64,000 nt of DNA from Thermoanaerobaculia bacterium. Lineage in GTDB: Bacteria; Acidobacteriota; Thermoanaerobaculia; Multivoradales; Multivoraceae. Below are positions 25,200-33,437 of this stretch, one piece after another. Positions within the stretch are counted from its first letter, which is position 1. Every line of letters begins with the position of its first letter. The stretch spans positions 1 through 64,000 of the forward strand of contig JAJDUI010000025.1 in NCBI GenBank assembly GCA_022826745.1. Direction: 5' to 3'. The notes under the pieces are model-generated. The model saw only the letters and a program-made list of their open reading frames with translations. It was not told the DNA's origin and ran no database searches. The position numbers and the translations under genes were made by a program.

Positions 25200-28160
25200 T
25201 CAGTCGGCGTCTTGCTGCCAGATCGCGATCTGTTCCGGTTCGTCGATGCGGTCCGCGAAGGCGAACCGCCGGAGATTGTAGAGGGCCTCGAAATCACTGC
25301 TGGACGCGGCGATCTCGCCCTTCAGCGCGACGCCGGTGAACGTCGCGGAAACCGGGAGCACCTCGAGCACGGCCTCGAACGCGGCGAGGAAGAGCGGATC
25401 GTCGTCGATCAGCGCCCGCTCGAGCAGGTCGCGCGCCTCTTCCAGCGACCGGTTCCGCGCCATGTGGGCGGCGTGGTGAAGAGCGTCGATCATTCCCAAG
25501 GCGCCGTCCGCGGGTCCCAGAGCGCCGCGAGCCGCGCGCTTCTCGCTGTCCCAGAGTTGAACGTTGGCGCCCTTCTTCAGCGCCAGTCTGCCGACGATCT
25601 CGCGGTCGAGGTCGGCGCCGGTGGCGCGGGCAAGCCGCAGGGCCTCGTCGTACGAGAACACAGGAGCCTTGAAGGCGTCCCAGGCCAGAACGAAGAAGGC
25701 GGTCGCCGGGTCGAGGTCGACGTTCGCCTTCAGATGAGTCAACTGCTCCAGCCGCCACCGCTTCACTTCGCGCCGGGCGACGTCGAGCGCGTCCTCGGGC
25801 GTCACGGCGTAGGGGTCGTGTTCTTCCAGTTGGAGCGTTGTCTGGCGCCCTCGCCGCCTGGCGCTGGCGGGCTGTTCCCGGGGAGTGCCGCGCCGCAGTG
25901 GCCAGTGTTCGGAGAACCGCTGCAATGCCGGGCCGAAGCAGGCGAGGTACAGGTCGACGCCGCCGATTCCGGCCTCCTGAAACTCGCCGACCCGGGCTCG
26001 GACCGCCTTGGCGACTTCGGGTTCCACGTCTTCCCAGTAGGTTGCGCCGTCGCGGAGTTCCACCGCCTGCCGGTCGTCGGGTGGCCGACAGACGAGGAAG
26101 ATCGTGCTCTTGGCTGCCGCCTTGTCCTTGATGTGCAGGCTGCCGCCGGCCTCCGTGTTGATCGGCCAGGAGGCCGTGATCCGGAATCCGGCCGTCATCA
26201 GACCGGTGGTCAAGGCGTCTCAGGCACCGGTCGCCTTGTGGGTGAACATCAAGGTCATGATGCCGTCAGGCTTCAGGACTCGCCGACACTCCTTGAAGAT
26301 CGCCGCCATCCGCTCCTGGTAGTCGCGGCCAGCCAGCGCCTTCGCGCCCTTCTGGCCCTGGAACCGCGCCCGATTAGCGACCGCCTCGTTGTCCTTGTCC
26401 GTCAGTTGGCGGCGAAACAACTCCGGGAACACGTGCCCGGCGGTGCGCTTGAGCCAGACGTAGAAGAAGTCGGAGAGTTCGGCGTACATCACGTTGTCGT
26501 AGTAGGGCGGGTCCATGACGACGACGTCGATGGAGGCGTCCTCGATGTGGTCTAGGCTGTCGGCTGGTTTGCACGTGATCGTGGTTGGCGGGCGTTCTCT
26601 CTCGGCATTGGCCACAGGGAACGACTGGCGAGCGAACAGGGGGCCGTCTTCCAAACCGTGGTCCGGATCGACTAGTTGGGCCAGTTCCCTGATGCACTTG
26701 GTCGTCTTCGCGATGGCCCAGTCGTAGCCGACGCCGGCGACCAGCGGTGCCATCTCCGCGTAGGACTAGACGAAGGCGAAGTCGTGCCGGTCGAATATCG
26801 AACGCACTCGGCCCGTCGTGTTGTCCCAGCGCCCAGCCCGGTTGTTGTAGTTCAGCAGCGTGTCGAGCGTCAAAGCCAAGTAACCGTAGGCTGCTTTCTG
26901 GGTCTCGTCGAGTGACTTGGCCGAGCGGTCCGCTTCGAGCATCTCGCTGAAGACCTCGACGCTTGTGCCGTGGCAGAGCAACTGCCGGGGCGAGAACAGA
27001 TCGCGCCATCGTCTCATCCCGTACCGGTGAGGCTCAGCCGTCTTGACTCCGTCGGGGATCCGCTCGTTCGGCACGATGTCGAACGCCTCCCATACCGGCG
27101 TCTTTTCAGCCAGACGGCTGACGATCTCCGCCGAGTTGTCGTCCTCGGGCCGCGGCGCCCGGTAACCGCGCACCCACTTCTCGCGGATCTTCCCGGTCTT
27201 CGTCCGCGTCTCGACCCGCCGTTTACAGACGACGGCGTAGAGCTGTTCGCCCATGCGGCCAGCCTGCGCCTGCTCCTTGATCTCGTCGCCGTCGATCACC
27301 CGGCCGCAGTCGGGGAACGGGCACGTCCCATCCCCTCGCGCGACCGTCCCGGCGGACTGCTCGCCGGCCGACTCCACGATCTCGAACGAGCAGACCCGGC
27401 CCGCGGTTCCGGGACCGCCGGCAACTTCTGGTCGAAGCCGCACGCCCGTTCCGTCGGGCGCGAGCCGCCAGTTAGGCGAGAGCGGCACGAGGCCTTCGCA
27501 GTAGGGGCAGGAGACGGTGCGAGCCCAGAGGTAGCCGTCCGGGCGGCAATCGACTTCAGGTTCAATCGGGAAGATCCCCGCGAGCCGTTGACGTACTTCA
27601 TTCGCGAGCGTCTCTCCGAGTGCGTGGAAGCGCTCCAGGAGAGAGTTGCCGTACTCGTTCGGCCACTCAAGAGTTGCTCGAGTAACGAGAACTGCGACCG
27701 CATTTAAGTCGTTCGCCACGGTTGGGAGCCCAAGGCGGACTGACTCGAACGGAACGCTCCCGCCGCCGGCGGTCGGGTCGAGAATCTGTGGCAAGTCCCC
27801 AAGACTCTGGCCGATCCGTTGTCTCTCGCTGCTTGATGGTGTGTAGCCGAAAGCGCGTGGGTAGCCGTATGCGGCGGCTCCGAGCCGTGTACCGCTTCGC
27901 GTCGCAGCCGCGATTCGCTTGCGGGCTTCTACAGGATCGCCGTGAATCCCAAGTGCGTGAAGGAAGTAACCGCGGTCCGTGTCCTCCGGGAGCAGCGAGG
28001 CGAGCACCGCGGCGCGCGAAGCGACCAGGGGACGCCGGGCCCACCACACGTGCAAGCGGTTCGGCGCAGGAAACGGCGTCATCGGAGTCCGTTCCCGAAG
28101 GCTCTCGATCCCCAGTTCGGTTATCGGCAGCCACCGTTCGATCAGGCGCACGTCGGCCAT
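25200..28160 (-). pseudogene. DUF1156 DNA methyltransferase interrupted by two in-frame stops
   Basis: The whole 986-codon frame is collinear with DUF1156 adenine/cytosine-N methyltransferases, but it contains TAG at 26766-26768 (codon 465) and TGA at 26220-26222 (codon 647). Fragments are 26766-28160, 26220-26753 and 25200-26213, all in one frame. DUF1156 opens with RLHVWWARRPLVASRA; the SAM motif is DPTAGGGSVPFE (128-139). A Cys-rich insert (CPYC, CPFPDC) follows, and the catalytic DPPYYDN starts at 550, in the second fragment. Both stops stand where family members appear to carry Trp (FAFxWSYAEM; xWDAL). SAM-binding and catalytic motifs are therefore on different fragments. Either nonsense mutations, sequencing errors, or readthrough explain this. 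Confidence 0.88.
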
Positions 28161-28163
28161 CCT

Positions 28164-28931
28164 TCAGATCCACTCCTGCGGCTGCCGTGCGAGGATGCGC
28201 TCGCCCGCCGGCCCGAAGTAGGAACGGGACGTGGTGAAGAACGGTGCGAGTCGGCCGCGTTCGTCCGGCGTCAGGACGGTCCGGACCCAGGTGGTCATCC
28301 CGGGCTCGTTCAGGACGTCAGCGGAGACCTCCACTAGATCGTCCCACAGCCTACGCCGAGCGTGGCGAAGCCGGTTCGCGTTCAGGTTGAGCGTCTCAAT
28401 GGAGCGTCTGGCGTCTTCCGCCATAAGGCCAGTGGCGGAACAGGCCTTGTCGTCTGGCTGGATGAACCCGTCTTCCCGCACCTTGAGGATGGCGAGTGCC
28501 GGCGGAAGCTCCCGGGGGTCCAGGAACCCGCCCCACCATTGAGCGGCCTTGGCTTGGCCGCAGCTCTCGTTGCTTCCTCGGCTGCGCCTGGGCTCGTTGG
28601 CGGCAGGAACGGGCCCGGTGCGACCCCTTCGGGGACCGCCGACTCCGAGGCAGCAGGCGACCAGGTTCGAGATGTCGAGCTCCAGGGCTCTGCCCCGCGC
28701 CTTCTCGCTGCGCGGCACGACATGCTCGACCTGCCGGCGTTGAGCCGAGATCGAGGTCTCGCAGTAGGCGCAGAGGCCATGCTGGTTGGAAGTCCACGCC
28801 TCTACGAGTTCGCGGTACGCAGTGCCGGAGTCGTGGGATCGGAACTCGTCCCAGTACGCCTCGTCGCCAACAAGGCACAAGTAGTCCGCGAGCCCCCGCG
28901 GGGGCTCGTCGATCGCCCGGACCGCTTTCAC
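28164..28931 (-). CDS. ptuB: HNH endonuclease, PtuB-like (Septu)
   Basis: 255 residues. The HNH/zinc core reads GLCAYCETSI (Cys54, Cys57), QVEHVVPRSE (Glu69-His70) and NLVACC (Asn89, Cys93-Cys94), as in the TIGR02646/PtuB family. The C-terminal half is helical (ARRSIETLNLNANRLRHARR), also typical. In Septu, PtuB is the nuclease bound by the ATPase PtuA and it attacks nucleic acid on phage infection. The ATG overlaps the stop of the AAA ATPase gene by 4 bp. The gene is complete. It ends 3 bp before the start of the DUF1156 gene, showing how tightly this pair is nested in the larger system. Confidence 0.85.
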   Translation of the reverse strand: MKAVRAIDEPPRGLADYLCLVGDEAYWDEFRSHDSGTAYRELVEAWTSNQHGLCAYCETSISAQRRQVEHVVPRSEKARGRALELDISNLVACCLGVGGPRRGRTGPVPAANEPRRSRGSNESCGQAKAAQWWGGFLDPRELPPALAILKVREDGFIQPDDKACSATGLMAEDARRSIETLNLNANRLRHARRRLWDDLVEVSADVLNEPGMTTWVRTVLTPDERGRLAPFFTTSRSYFGPAGERILARQPQEWI

Positions 28932-30238
28932 TCGGACTCTGCCATCCGCTGGAGCATCTTCCGCTGGCGGATCTCCAGGTCTGCCCGGTTGAGCGCTTGG
29001 TCGTCGGGCGATTCGCCTTCCAGCTTCGCTCGCAACGCCAGAGCTTCCTCCGACTCTCCCTGATCGCTGCTCACCAGGCGGCGGTATGCGTTGAGCGCCG
29101 TCGTGTACCAGTTGTCCGGCCGTTCGTCGACGCCCATCACGGTGCTCAGGACGTCCCCCGCCTCCAGGCCGAACGTGCTCGCCGCCGGCGCTTTGGCCAC
29201 GATACGCCCGTCGTCGTCGACCAACTCCAGAATGTGCTTCGGCTCTACCGTGGTGAGCACGGGGGAACTGTGCGTGGAGACGATGAACTGCACGTTGGGG
29301 AACGTTCGGCGAAGGTCGCCCAGGATCCGCTGCTGCCAGGAGGGGTGGAGATGCAGTTCAACCTCGTCGATCAGGACCACCGCTTCAGATTGAAGCGGAT
29401 CTTCGAGATGCGGATTGCCCTGTGCCATTCGCCGCGCGAGGTCGGCTGCGAGGGTCAACACGGCGCGACAGCCTCCGCTCAGTTGGTTGATTGTCAGGTC
29501 TTCTGACCGACCCGAGTCATGCTCAAGGGTCACCACGAAGCGAAGGGGGTTTGCCTCGATTCTCGGGTCGTCAACGCCGCCGACCATGGACGAGATGGCG
29601 GTTCGTACGGCTCGAAGTTCGCGCGACGTGCTCTCCTGGCTCACCGCCGTTCCTTTGGCGGCGAGCCTTCGCAGTGCCCGGAGTTCTTCGTTCTCCTTGG
29701 CGTAGAACCACTGGAAGAAGTGCCGGAAGTCAGTTCGCGCGGAGAGCGCCCCGTGCCAGGCATCCACTCGGTCGAACCCCTTCTCGAAGCCGCGCCGTCG
29801 CTGAGGCACGTCGAGGACCACCCGGTCCGTGTCGTAGTAGGCCCCGATGGGCAGGTCCCGGGGTTCCGCCTCGTCGAGCGTCAGGCCAGCCTCGAACAAG
29901 AGTGCTCCCAGCCGTCTACCTGGGCCGTGCTTCTTCTCCGAGATTCGGGCAAACTGCCGCCCGGTCTCTTCGCGTTGCCACGACATGCCGTCGGTCGTCG
30001 TCACGGCGACGCGCATCGATTGAGGGCCGCCCCGGCGGTCGGTCTTCAGGAACCGAACGCGGTCGTCCTTCGGCCGCAAGAAGTTCTGGATCGTGCCCAG
30101 TCCCATGGCGATCCCGCTGAGGACGCTCGTCTTTCCGCACCCGTTCACGCCGAACAGGACGGTGAGCTCCGGGTCAGGCTCAAGCACCAAGCGCTCGATG
30201 GCCCGGTAGTTCTCGATTTCGACGGAGGTGAGTTTCAT
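28928..30238 (-). CDS. ptuA: ABC/SMC-type AAA ATPase, PtuA-like (Septu)
   Basis: 436 residues, RecF/SMC-like. Walker A GVNGCGKTS at 30-38, ABC signature region NQLSGGCRAVL, Walker B VVLIDEVELHLHP, then the H-loop STHSSPVL. The tail STFGLEAGDVLSTVMGVDER, followed by a helical C-terminus, is the pattern of PtuA and of retron-Ec78-type ATPases. PtuA forms a complex with PtuB, senses infection through nucleotide state and releases the nuclease. No reverse transcriptase or ncRNA is visible next to it, so a retron is unlikely. It is followed by ptuB with a 4-bp overlap and is divergent from vsr across 272 bp. Confidence 0.85.
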   Translation of the reverse strand: MKLTSVEIENYRAIERLVLEPDPELTVLFGVNGCGKTSVLSGIAMGLGTIQNFLRPKDDRVRFLKTDRRGGPQSMRVAVTTTDGMSWQREETGRQFARISEKKHGPGRRLGALLFEAGLTLDEAEPRDLPIGAYYDTDRVVLDVPQRRRGFEKGFDRVDAWHGALSARTDFRHFFQWFYAKENEELRALRRLAAKGTAVSQESTSRELRAVRTAISSMVGGVDDPRIEANPLRFVVTLEHDSGRSEDLTINQLSGGCRAVLTLAADLARRMAQGNPHLEDPLQSEAVVLIDEVELHLHPSWQQRILGDLRRTFPNVQFIVSTHSSPVLTTVEPKHILELVDDDGRIVAKAPAASTFGLEAGDVLSTVMGVDERPDNWYTTALNAYRRLVSSDQGESEEALALRAKLEGESPDDQALNRADLEIRQRKMLQRMAESE

Positions 30239-30510
30239 GCCCGTTCTCTGGTGGAGCGCGTCGCCCGGGGCTGCCCGAGGCCTGTCTTAGCGGCGGGCCG
30301 GGACGCTACCTGTTGCTGCCGGCGGGCGCGGCGAGGTTGGTGTGAGACGTTCCGCGTTGCAACTCTTCGGTCGAGGACCGTCCAGTAGCTCGCGAGTAGC
30401 GGCGCGGTGGAGAACCAAGTCACTGTGTGCGGAGAATAGCGGCTGTTCGGTGTTCAGCGGTTCTGCGTGGCAGACTCGGTCTGCTAATGCCGCTAGTGGA
30501 GGGGATGCGG

Positions 30511-30930
30511 ATGGCCGACACGTTGACGCCGGCGGCGCGCAGCGCTCTGATGGGCCGGATTCGGGGCAGGGACACTGGGCCCGAACTGGCCGTGCGGCGC
30601 GCGTTGCACGTCTTGGGTTACAGGTTTCGCACCCACGCCAGGGGAGTTCCTGGCCGGCCCGACATCGTCTTCTCTAAGCGCCGGGCCGCGGTGTTCGTCC
30701 ACGGGTGCTACTGGCATCGGCACGGTTGCTCCAAGACCTACACGCCCAAGTCGCGCCGCGGCTTCTGGGAGAAGAAGTTCGCGGCGAACGTCGAGCGGGA
30801 CGGCCGCGTTCGAGAGGCGTTGACGCGGGACGGCTGGCGGGTCTTCGTCGCGTGGGAGTGCGAGATCGAAAGCGACCCGACACTGGTGGAGCGGCTGACG
30901 GCGTTCCTGGGTCCGCCACGTATGCCGTAG
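30511..30930 (+). CDS. vsr: very short patch repair endonuclease Vsr
   Basis: 139 residues from ATG 30511, with ggagggg about 6 bases upstream; an ATG at 30505 is the alternative. Residues align one-to-one with E. coli Vsr: Glu25, catalytic Asp51 in RPDIVF, His64 and His69 in VHGCYWHRHGC, and zinc ligands Cys66, His71, Cys73. Position 63 is Val where E. coli has Thr. Vsr nicks 5' of T in T:G mismatches created by deamination of 5-methylcytosine. It stands before dcm on the same strand, as expected for a repair partner of that methylase. Confidence 0.93.
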   Translation: MADTLTPAARSALMGRIRGRDTGPELAVRRALHVLGYRFRTHARGVPGRPDIVFSKRRAAVFVHGCYWHRHGCSKTYTPKSRRGFWEKKFAANVERDGRVREALTRDGWRVFVAWECEIESDPTLVERLTAFLGPPRMP

Positions 30931-31035
30931 GCGCTTCGTGGGCTCGCCCGGCGGTCCCGGCCGTTCCGTGGGCTGATACGCTCCGTCGCCACGGCCAACG
31001 GCCGTTCGCCCGCGAACGACGGAACCGGGGGAGAC

Positions 31036-32082
31036 ATGATCCGCGCCTTCGACATGTTCTGCGGCCTGGGCGGAAGCAGTCGTGGCGCGGCTGCCGCTGG
31101 TGCGACCGTCGTCGGCGGCATTGACGCTTGGCCCCTGGCGACCGAGGTCTTCTCCCGGAACTTCCCCTCGGCAACGGTCTTTGCGTCCAAGACCCAGGAC
31201 CAGGATCCGGTGCACGTCGTGGCCGAAGTCGGTGCTGTAGACCTGCTCCTCGCTTCCCCCGAGTGCACGAGCCACAGTTGCGCCCGTGGGTCCCGGCCCC
31301 GCTGCGAGGACAGCAGGAACACTGCCTTCGAGGTTGTCCGTTATGCGAGAGCGATGGAACCCCGATGGGTTGTAGTGGAGAACGTGGTCAACATGCGGCG
31401 ATGGCCTAGGTACGAGGAGTTCCTGGCCGATCTGCGACGAGCGGGCTATCGGGTGGTGGAGCATGTGCTCGACGCGGCCGACTTCGGCGTGCGGCAGCGG
31501 CGGCGAAGGCTGTTCCTCCTGTGCGACCGAGATGCGGACCCACCGAGGCGTATCTCGAAGCGGCCAGGGCGTAAGCCTTCCGCCCGTGGGATTCTGGGTG
31601 CGCCGGGTAGCTGGCGGTGCCTACCGCTCAAGAAACCCGGAAGGGCGAAGGCCACGCTCGCGCGAGCCGAGCGCGCGGTAAAGGCGTTGGGTACGGACGA
31701 GTCTTTCCTGATCGTCTACTACGGAAACGACGGAGCGGGAGGCTGGCAGCCCCTCACTGTGCCGCTTCGGACCGTGACCACGCTTGATCGGTTCGGTCTG
31801 TGCGAGCCTGGCCCGGAGGGTCTCACGTTGCGGATGCTCCAGCCGGCAGAGTTGGCGCGAGCGATGGGGTTCGGCGAGGAATTGATCCTGGACCTTGGTT
31901 CCCGGCGGGACCGGATCAAGTTGCTCGGGAACTGTGTCTGCCCTCCGGTGATGGAAGCGGCGGTCGCGGCCTTGATCGGCGAGGCGGGGGCGGTTGGGGC
32001 ACCTGCCGTTTCCCGCGTCACGCCTGCGCTTGCAGAAGCTGAGAATGGAGATTCGGCGGTCGACGAGTTACTTGTGGCCTAG
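31036..32082 (+). CDS. dcm: DNA (cytosine-5) methyltransferase
   Basis: 348 residues; gggggag lies before the ATG. Motif I FDMFCGLGGSSRG (5-17); motif IV has the catalytic Cys77 in LASPECTSHS, so the usual PPC is PEC; motif VI is VVENVVN (113-119); motif VIII is QRRRRLF (154-160); motif X is GNCVCPPVMEA. The target recognition region is short. It methylates C5 of cytosine in an unknown target and is served by Vsr upstream. No cognate restriction enzyme gene is adjacent on this strand; the receiver/kinase pair converges on it with an 11-bp gap and may be part of the same functional unit. Confidence 0.92.
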   Translation: MIRAFDMFCGLGGSSRGAAAAGATVVGGIDAWPLATEVFSRNFPSATVFASKTQDQDPVHVVAEVGAVDLLLASPECTSHSCARGSRPRCEDSRNTAFEVVRYARAMEPRWVVVENVVNMRRWPRYEEFLADLRRAGYRVVEHVLDAADFGVRQRRRRLFLLCDRDADPPRRISKRPGRKPSARGILGAPGSWRCLPLKKPGRAKATLARAERAVKALGTDESFLIVYYGNDGAGGWQPLTVPLRTVTTLDRFGLCEPGPEGLTLRMLQPAELARAMGFGEELILDLGSRRDRIKLLGNCVCPPVMEAAVAALIGEAGAVGAPAVSRVTPALAEAENGDSAVDELLVA

Positions 32083-32093
32083 GCTCCGGGAGC

Positions 32094-33437
32094 TCACGCT
32101 GGCCGTATGGCCGGAGGTAGCCGGAGGACTCCAGGTCGTGAGAGGTAGCTGCCGGAGTGAGTGACAAGGTGCATGAGCAACTGCTCTCGAAGTCGGTAGA
32201 TCGGCCTCCAATCCACGACATCTTCCCGTGCTGCCACGACAGGAAAGCGCGCGCTGAACCGAAGCTCGAAAGGACCTTCATCGGAATGGCGGAGTAAGGC
32301 CGGGGACCTCCAGACGGACTCAGGCGGCTTGCCGCTTGAAGCGCCGTCCGGTACCTCCACGCCGAGCAGGTACGTGAGAGGGCCTGGGCGAGCCAGCACG
32401 TAGTCACACACAGCACCGATACGCACCAAGCGGGGGTTCTGGAGCGTGTCGGATCGCAGTTTGAACTCCTGCTGTGCGAGATGAGCCTGCTCGACGCCGA
32501 AGCGACTACGCAACTGCGCGTCGTCCTGCCACGCTTCGGGAAGGTCGACAACGGCACCCCAAGTGTCGGCGCCGAGGGCACCAGTCCCTGGCGCGAGATG
32601 GACCATGCGGTTGAGCTTTGCGTTGGCCTCGGGTTGAAGGCTTGAGCTATAGCTCCCGACCGTCGCTGCCTTCCATGATCCGGATTGCTGCTCAGGCGGC
32701 TCCCGATGGAGCACTTGGTCTGCAAGAAGTGGAACGAGCGCCGAACTGACCGCCGCGTGAGCGTCGCTCCGGGCCCTGTCCTCTCCAGCCGCCGCGGCTC
32801 CGAGATGTGCAAGAACGGTCCCGAGACCTCCGGCGACGTGCTCGATGGAGCGCTGGTCCTGGGGCACGCTCTCCGTGAGGGCGGAGAGCGTCGCCCCCGT
32901 TGCGGCCTGAACATCGGTCTCCCACTCCAGCAACGCGGCGAGCTGCGGCACGTCGTTGACGGCGTTCAGCAGCGCCTCGCGCAGCTCTCCCGCTGCTCCA
33001 GTGAGCAGCTCGCCGTCGGTCTTGCTGATGAATCGGGTCTTGGCCAGGGGGAGGATCTTGAGCGGGAGGGCGTGGGGTGCCGACGTACTGAAAGCCTGGT
33101 CGAGATACTGCCCGAGGTTTGCGACTTCTTCCTCGTGCGCCGTCCACACGACAAGGATGAAGGGGCCGCCTGTCCGGCTGATGTTGGTCTCAAGAAGCTC
33201 GGCGATGAGGGCGAAATGCCGAGCAGGATCGGTCGTGTAGAGAAGATCGTGGGTCAAGTGGAGATCGAGACAGAGGACTCGCACGCCTCTCAGATGGTCT
33301 TGAGCCCCGATGCCGGTTTCCTCGTTGTAGTGAATGCCTAGACAAGGTGCGCCAAGCTCTTGAAAGGCCCTCTGTAGCGCGATCAGATGGTCTTCGTTGT
33401 CATCCACGACCACGAATCTCGGTGCCGGGAAGATCAT
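32094..33437 (-). CDS. receiver-domain protein with unknown effector region
   Basis: 447 residues. The N-terminus is a response-regulator receiver: FVVVDDNEDH (Asp12, Asp13), the phospho-acceptor candidate Asp58 in VLCLDLHL, Thr99 in VVWTAHEEE, and Lys133 in LPLAKTRF. The remaining 300 residues match no output domain I know: a helical stretch (LLTGAAGELREALLNAVNDV) then an alpha/beta part ending in WRPIYRLREQLLMHLVTHSG. No helix-turn-helix, nuclease or membrane signature is visible. Its ATG overlaps the kinase stop (ATGA, 33434-33437). I infer that the kinase next door phosphorylates or otherwise controls it, and that the C-terminal part is the effector. Confidence 0.8.
   Translation of the reverse strand: MIFPAPRFVVVDDNEDHLIALQRAFQELGAPCLGIHYNEETGIGAQDHLRGVRVLCLDLHLTHDLLYTTDPARHFALIAELLETNISRTGGPFILVVWTAHEEEVANLGQYLDQAFSTSAPHALPLKILPLAKTRFISKTDGELLTGAAGELREALLNAVNDVPQLAALLEWETDVQAATGATLSALTESVPQDQRSIEHVAGGLGTVLAHLGAAAAGEDRARSDAHAAVSSALVPLLADQVLHREPPEQQSGSWKAATVGSYSSSLQPEANAKLNRMVHLAPGTGALGADTWGAVVDLPEAWQDDAQLRSRFGVEQAHLAQQEFKLRSDTLQNPRLVRIGAVCDYVLARPGPLTYLLGVEVPDGASSGKPPESVWRSPALLRHSDEGPFELRFSARFPVVAAREDVVDWRPIYRLREQLLMHLVTHSGSYLSRPGVLRLPPAIRPA

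Noticed and set aside
25200-28160. Stop-codon recoding (UAG and UGA read as Trp) instead of mutation
   Set aside because: Both codons are used as normal stops by other genes in the window, for example TGA of uxs-region genes and TAG of the sulfatase; one gene is not evidence for recoding.
28164-30238. Retron with PtuA/PtuB effector
   Set aside because: No reverse transcriptase gene or msr/msd-like structured repeat lies next to the pair.
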